DNA of 35,451 bases, from NCBI GenBank assembly GCA_910579595.1, contig CAJTVM010000020.1, forward strand, positions 1 through 35,451, in the 5' to 3' direction. The stretch's first letter is position 1. Each line of letters begins with the position of its first letter. A program made the position numbers and the translations under genes. Of this stretch, positions 1-9,715 are shown in pieces. Below the pieces are notes generated by a model, which made no database searches, had not been told where the DNA came from, and saw nothing but the letters and a program-made list of their open reading frames with translations. The DNA comes from an uncultured Oscillospiraceae bacterium. Lineage in GTDB: Bacteria > Bacillota > Clostridia > Oscillospirales > Oscillospiraceae.

Positions 1-69
1 GGCCTTCACCTCTGCCGGACTGCTTTCGGCATTTCCTGAATTTGCTCATTTATAGATAATAGGTTATGT

Positions 70-101
70 TGGGGGAATGTACGCTGGGTACAATTCCCGC
101 A
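70..101 (+). promoter_or_regulatory. 5' UTR stem-loop ahead of the surface protein gene
   Basis: GGGAATGTAC (about 74-83) can pair with GTACAATTCCC (about 89-99) and form a stem-loop in the leader just before the AGGAGG at 109-114. AT-rich hexamers upstream (TATAGA/GATAAT near 50-60) could be a -10 region, but no good -35 stands out. A role in mRNA stability or start-site access is only a guess. Confidence 0.3.
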
Positions 102-121
102 TGATTTTAGGAGGTCGTGTC

Positions 122-3100
122 ATGAAACGCAGAGTATTAAGCCTCATCACCGCTCTGGCCCTGTGCCTGGGCCTGTGTCCTGTCCAGGTATGGGCCGCTG
201 ATCAGGAGACGGACAACAGTCTGTGCCCCCATCATCCGGCACACACGGATATATGCGGGTATGTTCCGCCAACCCCAGAACAGGAGTGTACCCACAGCCA
301 CGATGATGGCTGCTATACAATACAAACGGACTGTGTCCATATGCATACAGACGAGTGCGATCCGGATTCGTGCGCGCATAGCTGTACGCAGGACAGCGGC
401 TGCGTCACCCGGACGCTGTCCTGTCCGCACGGGCACGACGATGCGTGCGGCTATGCCCCGGAGTACCCCGGCACACCGTGCTCGTTCGTCTGCAAAATCT
501 GCCCCATCGACAGCTTGATCGCCAAGCTGCCCGGCGCCATTTCAGAATCCAACCTCGAGCAGGCGGCGGCCCTGCTCAGTGAAATTTACGACTTGTACGA
601 CGGGTTGACCGCTGAGGAACAGCAGCTGGTGGATCTGTCGCCCTGCCTCTCCCTGCAAAGCCAGATGGACGAGCTGGGCGGCGAGGTGCTGGACAGCTCC
701 GCCGATACCCCCATTGTAGATCAAACACACATACTACAGTCGGACAGAACTTCTACCACCACGTTTCCAATATCGAACGCCACAATGATCGATACCAATG
801 GGTACACCATATCAAGTTCCAGATCCAGCGCCATACGGGTCACCGGAACCGGACAGCTGTACCTCATGGGTGCGGTGACGTCCAAAAAAGGCGCCGGTGT
901 GGAGGTTCAGTCCGGCGGCCTCCTGTGCGTCATGGATCCGGGGACGCCCACGGACATCACCGGCACGACTTACGGCCTGGATATCGCCTCCGGTGCGAAT
1001 GTACAGCTGTCCGCCGGCAGGTATACTGGCGATACCGCCGCAATTCATGCGGCAGACGGCAATTACGCCGCCCTGCTGGCCCCGGGCTATGTCTTTTTTG
1101 ACGCGAACAACACTCCGATTTCGCCGGAAAACGCGGCGTCGGCAAAGACGCTTGTTGTAGGGCCATGCCCGGGGCATCCAAGCAAAAGCTATGTCCACAA
1201 CCCCGGCGCCACAACGCACACCTGGACTTGTACCTGTAAGATAACCGAGACGGAGCCGTGCACATTTAACTTCCAAGACGACGGACACGGAACGTGTATC
1301 TTCTGCGGCAGTTCGCTTACTATTTCCGTAGACGAGAGTTCGCTGGGTGATTTAGTCTATGACGGCACTGTCAAACCGGAAAATATCCCTATTACCGTTA
1401 CCTTGATCAACAATCCGGATAAAGAATTGACAAAGGATACTGATTACAAGGTGGATTACGAGCCTCGTAAAGACGTCGGCGAGATCACGGTTACCGTTAC
1501 CGGCATCACGTTCAACGGAACCTTTACAAAGACCTACCAAGTCACGCAGGATGAGCCTGGGATCGAATGGGGTGATCTCACAAAGGTATTAGACTATGAC
1601 GGCAGGCGCACAACGATCAAGGGTGAACTGCCTAACATTACCATAAAAGCTACCAGCAACGAGGACTTGCATCCATATATTCAGTATTCATATAGAACAG
1701 TTAACACCAAGGAGTTTACGGACGGCCTGCCGCTCGACGCCGGGACGTATGAGATCAAGGCATACATCCCGGCAAGCCAGAACTATAAAGCGGCTGAGAC
1801 AAAACAGCTCCTGACGCTGACCATCAATGCAATCGCCCCAATTATTACCGCGCCCACAGCCGCCAGCCCAACATACAACCGCAGCGCCCAGGCGCTTGTC
1901 ACCCCCGGCACGATAGATCCCCGTGCAACCGGCGCGGAAATCCTGTTTGCGACAAGTGAAACCGGCGACTACTCTACGGAAATCCCCACCGGCGTCAACG
2001 CAGGCGATTACCATGTCTGGTATAAGGTGGAGGGCACCAACAATTATCATGCGGTCGGGCCGGCTGAGATCACTGGCGTAAAAATCCAGCGCAAGCCGAT
2101 CACGCCAAAGGTGGATCTGTCGGCTTATACCTATCAGTACGACGGCGGATGGAAGGAGCCAAGGGTCACAGTTACAGATACGGACGATATGACCGGCCTT
2201 CCGGATACCGAGTACGAAGTCAATTATATCAACAATCAAAATGTGAGTACCGCAAAGAATCCGGCCCAAGTGGTCGTTACCGGCAAGAGTGGCGGCAACT
2301 ACGCAATTACAAGGGTTACGGTCAACTTCAGAATCACCACCCAGATACAGGCGTCGCTGTCCATTACCGATAAGCCCAACACCGTCACCTACGGGGATAA
2401 GTTCACCCTGAGTACGTCCGGCGGGTCGGGCAACGGCAATATCAGTTGGGAGATCACTGACGGTTCGGACGTTGCAAAGGTAGACGAAAACAGCGGCCAA
2501 ATCACCATCATTAAGCCCGGCACGGCCACCGTTCAAGCTACAAAATCCGGCGTGGCCAACTATGAAGACGCCACCGCATCCTGGACGTTTACCGCAGGCA
2601 AAAAGCCCGTAGTGGCCACGGTGACGGCAGAGGACAAAACCTACGGTGATAACGGCAAAACCGCCACAATCCATGCCATGGTGGAGCAGGGCGTCCTGCC
2701 GGGGGACGTAATCACGATCACTGACCTGACCGGTGAGTTCAGCGATGCAAACGCGGGCGTGGGTAAAACCGTGACGGTGAATACGACGGCGGCGAAGATT
2801 GGCGGAACAAATCACGAGCGCTATGATGTTTCGTTCTCTAGTGCCACCGTCAAGGCGACGATCCGCAAAGCGGACGCAAAGATTACGACACCACCGGTTC
2901 CCGCGAGTTTAACCTACAACGGGACTGCGCAGGCCCTGATTCAAACTGGCGCAGTCGTGGATAAAACCGATGCTGATGTAGAATATGCCCTGAACGAGAA
3001 CGGCCCCTATTCCACAGTTTTCCCAGAGGGAACCAACGCGGGTAAGTATACCGTCTGGTACCGCGTCGTGGAAACCGGCAATTACACCGGCCAGCCGCCG

Positions 3101-6100
3101 GCAAGGATTGAGGTTGAGATCGGCAAAAAGCAGGTGTCGCCTATCATCACGCTGGGCGGCAACGATTTGCAGACGGACAACAGCACCACACCCCCCAAGT
3201 ATTTCTATGTCTATGACGGCACAGCCAAGCAACCCACTGTTGCGCTGACAGAGAACGATGCCAATCATACCCCGATTCCAGCGGACCAGTACACCGTGAC
3301 CTACCACAACAACAAGAATGCCGGTATCGCGAGCGTAACCGTTGAGAGCGCGTCGGGCGGCAACTACGCGTTTCCTGTCCAAACATCGTTATCGTTCGAA
3401 ATCAAGAAGGCCATTGCGCAGCTGACCAACTCTCCCACGGCAAAGGTGCTGGAGTACACCGGATTGGAGCAGGAACTGGTGACTGTAGGCGCCGCGGCGG
3501 GCGGCCACGTTGAGTACGCGCTGGATAATGGCAGCCTTGGCCCTGCTATCCCCAAAGCCATAAACGCAGGGCGTTACGTCGTAACCTATAAGGCGGTGGG
3601 CGACGGCAGCTACGAGGACAGTCCTACGGTCGGATCGGTCACCGTAACCATCAAGCCAAGAGAGGTCATCAGCCCGAAGATCACGGTGAATGGCAGCTAT
3701 ACCTACGACGGCAATCCGCAGGAACCGGGCTACAGTGATGTCAGTGTTACAGACGGCGGCACGACCATCCCAGGTACCGAGTACACATTATCCTACAGCA
3801 ACAACGTCAACGCCGGTACGGCCACCGTCCATGTGATCAACGCCAACGGCGGCAACTACATTGTAAACGGCACGGCGGACTTTACCATCGCGAAAGCCGG
3901 CGCGACGGTTGAAAAGGCCCCGACCGGTAAAAGCCTGCCTTACAACGGCGCTGCGCAGGAGCTGATCGAGCCGGGCGCCACGTCCAACGGTACGATGGTG
4001 TACTCTTTGTCCCAGGCGGGGCCGTATTCCCCGGCCATTCCCACGAAAACGGCTGTAGGCAGCTATCCCGTCTGGTACAAGGTCCTGGGCAGCAGCAATT
4101 ATAATGACAGCCAGCCGGAACGGATGACTGGGAATGCCTCCATCATCATAAACACTGTGAGGAAACCCACCATCCAGGTAGCGCCTGAATCGGTGACATT
4201 CAACAACAAGAAGCAGGAGCCTGTCGTCACCGTCAAGGACGATAATGGCTTCCTGATTGACAGCAGTGAGTACGCAGTGACATATACGCAAGGTGGCGCC
4301 GCTGTTTCAGACCTGACTAATGCTGGCACATACACCGTCAAAATCGAAAATAAAACTAACTCCAATTACAGCATCAATGACAGCACCGCCAAATTTACGA
4401 TCCTCCCGGCGGGCCAGACGCCCTTGACCATCACCAACACACGGGAGCACGTCTACTACGGCGACAAGATTCAGCTGGGTACAACGGGCGGCAATGGGAC
4501 AGTGGCCTGGACGGTTAACAACGGCGCTATTGCAAGCGTTGATACCAACGGACTGCTTACAATCACAGGCGTCGGTTCCGTCACGGTGACGGCCACCAGC
4601 ACCGCCCCCGGCTACAATGACCAGACCGCCACCTGGCCGATCTATGTGGAGCCAAAGCGGGTCACAGCCATTGTGAAGGCCAAGTCAAAGACCTATGATG
4701 GCGAACGAGGTGCCACTGTGACCGCCACACTGCAGGCAAGCGATTTGGTGGGTATTGATCAGATCAGCATCAAGCTGTCCGGCGAATTTGAGAGCGCCAG
4801 CGCCGGAACAGACAAGAAGGTGAATATTGACAGCAGCAACCCGGCCATCACTGGCGATAATGGGGATAAATATGCCATCAGCTATCCCGCCACAACCACC
4901 GCGTCCATCCTCAAGGCGAATATTGATCTGAATGACCTGACAGAGGTAACCGCGCCGGTGGCTTCGGCTGATCTGGAATACACCAGCAACCCCTTGAATC
5001 TGGTGGTCACAGCCGGTACTTCTTCGGTGGGCAACATCGAATACTCCCTGGACGGCGGCAGAACCTATTCCGCCAGCCTCCCCACCGGCACCGACGCGGG
5101 CGATTACAATATCTTTTACCGCGTGAAGGGCGACAGCAACCACAATGACACCGACGGCACACAATTGGGAACAGTGTCCATCGCCCGGCAGAAAGTGGAG
5201 AATCCCATCATTGAGTTCGCGCCCAGCAGAGCCCTGTATGATAGCAAGGAGCATAAGCCACTGGTCACGGTCAAGGACAAGCACGGCCGCATGATTCCGG
5301 ACAGCGAGTATACCGTCACCTACGTTGGCGCAGACTGGATTAACGTCGGAAAACACAAGGTCAAAATCGGCAACAAGCTGAACGGCAACTATGACATTAG
5401 CGAGAAAACCCAGGAATTTGAGATTTTCCGGACAGGTCAGAATCCGCTGTCCATTATGAACCAGCCCACTGGCAAGATTTACTACGGCGATACCTTTACA
5501 CTCACCGCGTTAGGCGGTTCCGGGACAGGAACGGTGGAGTGGGCAAGCAGCGATACGGGCATTGCCGCCATCGACAACGAAAACGGCCTGGTAACGGTTC
5601 GTGATGTTGGCGGCCCGGTCACCATCACGGCCACAAGAAAGGGCGATGGCAACTACGACGACATCTCGGTTACCTGGACGTTCAGCGCGGAAAAGAAGGT
5701 GGTCACGCCCACCGTGACCGCGATGGACAGGGAGTACAAACCTGATAACACAAAAGCCGATCTGGTTATCACCTGGGAGTCTGGCGCACTGGTGGACGAT
5801 GATTCCATCGATCTGAGCGGAGTCCTGACCGGCAGTTTTGACAACAGCGACGCTGGGAACAACAAGCGGGTAACAATCAAAGTCAATGGCGGCACTCTCC
5901 CCACCAGCGACAAGTACGACATCAAGCTCCCCGCATTTACAACCGCTTCCATTACCCCGGCAGCCGCGAGTACGACAGAGGTAACGGAGATTCCTGGTTT
6001 GACTTACACCGGTGATCCGCTGGCCCTGGTGAATCCGGGAACTGCCACAGGCGGGAATCTGGCGTATTCCCTGAACGGCATCGACTACGACTTCACTATC

Positions 6101-7435
6101 CCCACAGGTACAGAGGCAAAGACGTACACGGTCTGGTACAAGGTCGTTGCCAGCAGCAAAAATTACACAGACAGTGACGTGTACAAGGTGGAAGTGACCA
6201 TCGCACCGAATACCGCGGGATCGGACGCCCCGAGTACTCCGGACACTCCGGACACTCCGAGCACCCCCAGCACCCCGGACACTCCGAGCACCCCCAGCAC
6301 CCCGGACACCCCAAGCACCCCCAGCAATCCGGACGCTTCGAGTACCCCAAGCACCCCCGGCACTGTAAACACCCCAATGAAGACTACCATTCAAAACGGC
6401 ACGGCAAGCACCATCGTAAGCCCCACAGACGGCAGCAATCTGGTGAAGCAAGCGCTCGAAAACCAGAGCCAGAACGTGGTGATCAAGCCGGAAATTACCA
6501 GTAACGTGAGCAAAACAGACGTCTCCATTCCGTCCTCGACGCTCAGCCGGATCGGGAACGAGACAAACGCGGCCCTCACCGTCTCCACCCCCATTGCCGA
6601 CGTGACCATCCCTAACGCGGCGCTGGACACCCTGAGCAGCGCGGGCAATACCGTCAGCGTTGCGGCTGAACAGAAGGGTCAAACCGTTGTGATGACGCTG
6701 AGCGCGGACAATAAGCCCATTGAGAGCGTCCCCGGCGGCGTGACCCTTACCGTCCCGGTGGAGGAACCCAGCCCCGGCACAGTGGCGGTATTGGTGCACG
6801 ATGACGGCACCCGCGAAACGATCCGCAAGAGCATCGTAGAGGACGGCAAGCTGAGCATCCCGCTGGACGGTTCCGCCACCGTGGAGATCGTGGATAACAG
6901 CAAGGAGTTCACCGATGTGGCGCCCACAAGCTGGGAAGCCGATGCCGTAGCCTTTGCCAGCGCCCACGAGCTATTCAACGGCACCAGCGAAACAACCTTC
7001 AGCCCGGATCAGACCATGAGCCGGGGAATGCTGGCCACCGTGCTCTACAACCTGGAAGGCCAGCCGGATCAGGAGCAGGCGTGCACTTTCAGCGACATCA
7101 ACAGCGACGCCTGGTATACAGACGGCATCATCTGGGCCGCGGCCAACGGTATCACCAACGGCTACAGCGACGGCCAGTTCGGCCCCAACGACAGCATCTC
7201 CCGGGAGCAGTTTGCGGTCATGCTCTGGAGGTATGCGGGAAGTCCCGAGACAAGCGGCGGCGACCTCAGCTTTACAGACGCGGACCAGATCAGCGGTTAT
7301 GCCCTGGACGCGCTGCGCTGGGCTGCGGCCAACGGCATTTTGAGCGGCTACGGCAACGGCCGGCTTGACCCAGGCGGTACGGCAACCCGTGCCCAGGCGG
7401 CGCAAATGCTGAAAAATTTCTTAGAAAACACCTGA
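122..7435 (+). CDS. Giant SLH-anchored modular surface protein
   Basis: This is a secreted 2437-residue cell-surface protein. The start is the ATG at 122, seven bases after AGGAGG (109-114), and it begins with a clear signal peptide (MKRR, a hydrophobic core, then VWAA). A His/Cys-rich stretch follows (bases about 223-505) with repeated CxHxHDxxCGY-like motifs. From about base 1310 to 6215 come roughly 19 beta-sandwich modules of about 80-90 residues in four recurring types. They resemble MBG/YDG and bacterial Ig-like (Big) domains, with signatures such as YNGTAQ, AGxYxVWYKV, YGDxFTL and TVTAxDKTY. A Pro/Ser/Thr linker of PDTPSTPS-type repeats (about 6226-6375) leads to a beta-rich domain and three C-terminal SLH domains (about 6904-7430), which usually bind pyruvylated secondary wall polymer. 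It is probably an adhesin or matrix protein; the ligand is unknown. It is monocistronic, with a terminator directly downstream. Confidence 0.93.
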   Translation: MKRRVLSLITALALCLGLCPVQVWAADQETDNSLCPHHPAHTDICGYVPPTPEQECTHSHDDGCYTIQTDCVHMHTDECDPDSCAHSCTQDSGCVTRTLSCPHGHDDACGYAPEYPGTPCSFVCKICPIDSLIAKLPGAISESNLEQAAALLSEIYDLYDGLTAEEQQLVDLSPCLSLQSQMDELGGEVLDSSADTPIVDQTHILQSDRTSTTTFPISNATMIDTNGYTISSSRSSAIRVTGTGQLYLMGAVTSKKGAGVEVQSGGLLCVMDPGTPTDITGTTYGLDIASGANVQLSAGRYTGDTAAIHAADGNYAALLAPGYVFFDANNTPISPENAASAKTLVVGPCPGHPSKSYVHNPGATTHTWTCTCKITETEPCTFNFQDDGHGTCIFCGSSLTISVDESSLGDLVYDGTVKPENIPITVTLINNPDKELTKDTDYKVDYEPRKDVGEITVTVTGITFNGTFTKTYQVTQDEPGIEWGDLTKVLDYDGRRTTIKGELPNITIKATSNEDLHPYIQYSYRTVNTKEFTDGLPLDAGTYEIKAYIPASQNYKAAETKQLLTLTINAIAPIITAPTAASPTYNRSAQALVTPGTIDPRATGAEILFATSETGDYSTEIPTGVNAGDYHVWYKVEGTNNYHAVGPAEITGVKIQRKPITPKVDLSAYTYQYDGGWKEPRVTVTDTDDMTGLPDTEYEVNYINNQNVSTAKNPAQVVVTGKSGGNYAITRVTVNFRITTQIQASLSITDKPNTVTYGDKFTLSTSGGSGNGNISWEITDGSDVAKVDENSGQITIIKPGTATVQATKSGVANYEDATASWTFTAGKKPVVATVTAEDKTYGDNGKTATIHAMVEQGVLPGDVITITDLTGEFSDANAGVGKTVTVNTTAAKIGGTNHERYDVSFSSATVKATIRKADAKITTPPVPASLTYNGTAQALIQTGAVVDKTDADVEYALNENGPYSTVFPEGTNAGKYTVWYRVVETGNYTGQPPARIEVEIGKKQVSPIITLGGNDLQTDNSTTPPKYFYVYDGTAKQPTVALTENDANHTPIPADQYTVTYHNNKNAGIASVTVESASGGNYAFPVQTSLSFEIKKAIAQLTNSPTAKVLEYTGLEQELVTVGAAAGGHVEYALDNGSLGPAIPKAINAGRYVVTYKAVGDGSYEDSPTVGSVTVTIKPREVISPKITVNGSYTYDGNPQEPGYSDVSVTDGGTTIPGTEYTLSYSNNVNAGTATVHVINANGGNYIVNGTADFTIAKAGATVEKAPTGKSLPYNGAAQELIEPGATSNGTMVYSLSQAGPYSPAIPTKTAVGSYPVWYKVLGSSNYNDSQPERMTGNASIIINTVRKPTIQVAPESVTFNNKKQEPVVTVKDDNGFLIDSSEYAVTYTQGGAAVSDLTNAGTYTVKIENKTNSNYSINDSTAKFTILPAGQTPLTITNTREHVYYGDKIQLGTTGGNGTVAWTVNNGAIASVDTNGLLTITGVGSVTVTATSTAPGYNDQTATWPIYVEPKRVTAIVKAKSKTYDGERGATVTATLQASDLVGIDQISIKLSGEFESASAGTDKKVNIDSSNPAITGDNGDKYAISYPATTTASILKANIDLNDLTEVTAPVASADLEYTSNPLNLVVTAGTSSVGNIEYSLDGGRTYSASLPTGTDAGDYNIFYRVKGDSNHNDTDGTQLGTVSIARQKVENPIIEFAPSRALYDSKEHKPLVTVKDKHGRMIPDSEYTVTYVGADWINVGKHKVKIGNKLNGNYDISEKTQEFEIFRTGQNPLSIMNQPTGKIYYGDTFTLTALGGSGTGTVEWASSDTGIAAIDNENGLVTVRDVGGPVTITATRKGDGNYDDISVTWTFSAEKKVVTPTVTAMDREYKPDNTKADLVITWESGALVDDDSIDLSGVLTGSFDNSDAGNNKRVTIKVNGGTLPTSDKYDIKLPAFTTASITPAAASTTEVTEIPGLTYTGDPLALVNPGTATGGNLAYSLNGIDYDFTIPTGTEAKTYTVWYKVVASSKNYTDSDVYKVEVTIAPNTAGSDAPSTPDTPDTPSTPSTPDTPSTPSTPDTPSTPSNPDASSTPSTPGTVNTPMKTTIQNGTASTIVSPTDGSNLVKQALENQSQNVVIKPEITSNVSKTDVSIPSSTLSRIGNETNAALTVSTPIADVTIPNAALDTLSSAGNTVSVAAEQKGQTVVMTLSADNKPIESVPGGVTLTVPVEEPSPGTVAVLVHDDGTRETIRKSIVEDGKLSIPLDGSATVEIVDNSKEFTDVAPTSWEADAVAFASAHELFNGTSETTFSPDQTMSRGMLATVLYNLEGQPDQEQACTFSDINSDAWYTDGIIWAAANGITNGYSDGQFGPNDSISREQFAVMLWRYAGSPETSGGDLSFTDADQISGYALDALRWAAANGILSGYGNGRLDPGGTATRAQAAQMLKNFLENT
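6226..6375 (+). repeat. Pro/Ser/Thr linker tandem repeats in the surface protein
   Basis: In-frame short tandem repeats of the type CCGGACACTCCGAGCACC encode alternating PDTPSTPS units. They separate the Ig-like stalk from the C-terminal wall-anchoring part. Such near-identical units can change number by slippage, so linker length may vary between strains. Confidence 0.75.
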
Positions 7436-7441
7436 ACCAGC

Positions 7442-7487
7442 AAAAAAGCAGATCCCGCTTTGGACGGCGGGATCTGCTTTTTACTTT
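7442..7487 (+). terminator. Intrinsic terminator of the surface protein gene
   Basis: AAAAAGCAGATCCCGC (7443-7458) pairs with GCGGGATCTGCTTTTT (7467-7482) across a short loop, and T-rich sequence follows. It lies only 7 bases after the stop codon. Confidence 0.9.
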
Positions 7488-7490
7488 TTA

Positions 7491-7652
7491 GAACCTGTAT
7501 TCACAGCCGAAACCGCCGGATGGGCGAGGGATTTTCCCGTCAGGCAAGGCAAATTTTCGCAGGAATCATTGTGTTTATTTCAAGAAAAGTTAACGCGGCA
7601 TGGCGGGAATAGACCCGGCCAAACGGTGAATCGAGGTTGTGAATACAGGTTC
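7491..7652 (-). mobile_element. MITE-like element, copy 1 (162 bp)
   Basis: The element is bounded by a perfect 15-bp terminal inverted repeat, GAACCTGTATTCACA at the left and TGTGAATACAGGTTC at the right. TTA occurs on both flanks (7488-7490 and 7653-7655), as expected of a 3-bp target duplication. It is the reverse orientation of copies 2 and 3 and differs from them at about 4-5 of 162 positions. No transposase is encoded. The TNA-type 3-bp duplication suits mobilisation by an IS5-family transposase, but that is inference. Confidence 0.85.
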
Positions 7653-7784
7653 TTATAGTTGACGCAGTTGAAAAGAAGTAAATACTTCTTTTCAGCCTGT
7701 CCGGCAAATCATTGCCGGACAGGCCACAAAGCGGCCTCGCGTCAGACTTCATAGTCAGCGCACAGGCTGTGCGCTTGCTATATT
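7653..7784 (-). ncRNA. Structured multi-hairpin element, locus 1
   Basis: On the minus strand this runs from AATATAGC to ACTATAA. It has a hairpin whose arms are ATAGCAAGCGCACA and TGTGCGCTGACTAT, then the word CTATGAAGTC (7754 to 7745). A TGACGC/GCGTCA stem (7739-7744 with 7660-7665) then encloses strong hairpins at 7670-7693 (10 bp) and 7695-7724 (13 bp), plus a competing one at 7721-7737. The core words recur in locus 2 upstream of fhs while the hairpin sequences differ. It lies 26 bases after the GH13 stop codon on the same strand and abuts MITE copy 1. It could be a 3' UTR RNA structure or a REP-like DNA element; the class was not recognised. Confidence 0.5.
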
Positions 7785-7810
7785 ATATCCACGGCCCGCC
7801 GTGGGGCGGC

Positions 7811-9646
7811 TCAGTCCTTCAGCAGCCACGCGAAGCCGTTGGGCCACAGCTCCACGTCCCGGATCTGCTCCAGGCGGTTTCCGTACATCAGCTCAGTATA
7901 ACTCCCTTCCCGTTCCACCCCGGCGTGGGCAAAGGAATCGCTGAAATTGAACAAGCAGACCAGCTCCCGCCCGTCCTTCCGGCGGCACAAGGCCAGCACA
8001 TGGGAATCCCCGCTGTCCTCCGCCCACACGTCAGCGTCGGCGTCGAAGCAGGCCTCCCCGGCCCGAAGGGTTTCCAGCCGCCGCAGGCCCTGGAACAGCT
8101 TGCCCTGGTAAGCGTCCGAATCCTCCCGGCGTTCCGCCAGATCCCACTGGAACCGGCCCCGGTGGATGTACCGGCTGTCCTCCCGCTTATCCGGGTCATC
8201 ATGGTAGGTGTAGTCGTTCAGCCGGCCCACCTCGTCCCCGCTGTAGATCACCGGGATACCGCTCTGGGACAGCATCCAGGCATGAAGGGTCAGATCCCGG
8301 GCCACCGCGCCCTCCAGCGTCAGGGAATTATTCCCCTCCCCGGCGGCTTCGATCCCACACAGGGAGGCGGTGGTGCCGCACAGCCGGGCGTCCCCCAGGC
8401 GGGGGTCGTCGTTATATAGCTCGCCGCGGCTGGGACTGTCCGGCCATTTTCCGGTAAAATAGTCGTTGAGATACCGCTTGTGGGCCACCTCGTCCGCGCC
8501 GGCGTGCTCCCTGAGCCAAGGGTAGTCCAGCCCCCAGCCGATATCGTCGTGGCAGCGCAGGTAGTTGAGGAACAGAAAATCTTTGGGCAGGGCACATACC
8601 GCCTCCATCTGCCGCCGGAGCAAGGCCACGTCGCCGGTGGCCACCGTATGCCAGGTGGTGGCCATGGTGGTCACGTTGTAGAGCATATGGCATTCGGGCT
8701 TATCCGGCGTCCCGAAATAAGGTGCCACCTTGGCCGGCTCCATCACCACCTCGCCAAGCAGAAGCACGCTGGGGCACACCACCTCGCACACCATGCGCAG
8801 CATCCGGGCCAGGGTGTGCACCTGGGGCAGGTTGCGGCAGTCGGTGCCCAGCTCCTTCCAGATATAGGGGATGGCGTCCAGCCGGATCACGTCAATGCCC
8901 CGGTTGGCCAGATAGAGCAGGTTTTCCGTCATGTCGTTGAACACGGCGGGGTTTGCGTAGTTCAGATCCCACTGGTAGGGGTAGAAATTGGTCATGACAA
9001 TCTGACCGTCCTCCAGCTGGGTAAAGCTCCCCGGCGCGGTGGTGGGAAATACCTGAGGGACGGTCTTTTCAAACTCCCGGGGGATGTCCCAACTGTCGTA
9101 AAAGAAGTACCTCTCCCGGAAGCCTCCCTCCCCTGCCCTGGCCCGGCGGGCCCAGTCGTGATCCTCGCTGGTGTGGTTCATCACAAAGTCCAGGCACAGG
9201 CTGATACCCGCCTTGCGGCAGGCGTCGCCCAGAGCCTCCAGATCCTCCATGGTCCCCAGCCCAGGCTGGACGGTGCGGAAATCACTGACGGCATAGCCTC
9301 CGTCGCTGCGGCCCTTGGGGCTGGCCAGCAGCGGCATCAGGTGGAGGTAATTCACCCCGCACTCCCGCAGATAATCCAGTTTGCCCTTTACGCCGTTCAG
9401 ATCCCCGGCAAAGGCGTCCACGTAGAGCATCATGCCCAGCAGCTCCCGGCAGCGGTACCAGGCGGGGTTGGCCTCCCGTTTCTTGTCCTGCTCCCGGAGG
9501 GGGCGCTTACGGTCGTTCCAGCAGCGCCGGAGCATATCCAGGAACTTCTCAAACGCCGCCTCATCGCGGTACAGCTCGCAGTAGAGCCATTTCAGCTCGT
9601 CATAGTGCCGCTCCAGGCGGCGATCGAAAACGGTGCTTTTACTCAT
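7811..9646 (-). CDS. Amylosucrase-like GH13 glycoside hydrolase
   Basis: This cytoplasmic GH13 alpha-glucosyl enzyme of about 611 residues has no signal peptide. An N-terminal helical region (about 1-65) precedes the barrel, as in the amylosucrase subfamily. Landmarks, counted from the GTG, are MLYVDAFAGDL, DGGYAVSDFR, DFVMNHT, the nucleophile in VIRLDAIPYIWK (D258), the acid/base in LLLGEVVM (E300) and the transition-state stabiliser in LRCHDDIGW (D368/D369). The likely substrate is sucrose or a related alpha-glucoside; transglucosylation, hydrolysis and phosphorolysis cannot be told apart from sequence alone. An adjacent GTG at 9649 could also be the start, since AGGAG (9657-9661) is 7 bases from the GTG and 10 from the ATG. 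It follows the GH5 gene by 66 bp and is probably co-transcribed. Confidence 0.88.
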   Translation of the reverse strand: MSKSTVFDRRLERHYDELKWLYCELYRDEAAFEKFLDMLRRCWNDRKRPLREQDKKREANPAWYRCRELLGMMLYVDAFAGDLNGVKGKLDYLRECGVNYLHLMPLLASPKGRSDGGYAVSDFRTVQPGLGTMEDLEALGDACRKAGISLCLDFVMNHTSEDHDWARRARAGEGGFRERYFFYDSWDIPREFEKTVPQVFPTTAPGSFTQLEDGQIVMTNFYPYQWDLNYANPAVFNDMTENLLYLANRGIDVIRLDAIPYIWKELGTDCRNLPQVHTLARMLRMVCEVVCPSVLLLGEVVMEPAKVAPYFGTPDKPECHMLYNVTTMATTWHTVATGDVALLRRQMEAVCALPKDFLFLNYLRCHDDIGWGLDYPWLREHAGADEVAHKRYLNDYFTGKWPDSPSRGELYNDDPRLGDARLCGTTASLCGIEAAGEGNNSLTLEGAVARDLTLHAWMLSQSGIPVIYSGDEVGRLNDYTYHDDPDKREDSRYIHRGRFQWDLAERREDSDAYQGKLFQGLRRLETLRAGEACFDADADVWAEDSGDSHVLALCRRKDGRELVCLFNFSDSFAHAGVEREGSYTELMYGNRLEQIRDVELWPNGFAWLLKD

Positions 9647-9715
9647 CACCGAGACACTCCTTTTCCCGTCCTCAGCCGGGACTCCGCCCGAGGATTCATT
9701 GTTTCTATTCCGGCT

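Noticed and set aside
6226..6375. Short regular repeats that might suggest a CRISPR array
   Set aside because: The units are in frame and encode PDTPSTPS, have no unique spacers, and lie within a coding sequence.
5510..6967. Minus-strand open frame (485 codons) inside the surface protein gene
   Set aside because: The repetitive Gly/Ala/Arg composition mirrors the Pro/Thr linker and Ig-like repeats on the coding strand.
7491..7652. Short ORFs inside the MITE copies
   Set aside because: They are short, lack ribosome binding sites and arise identically from the repeat; none resembles a transposase.
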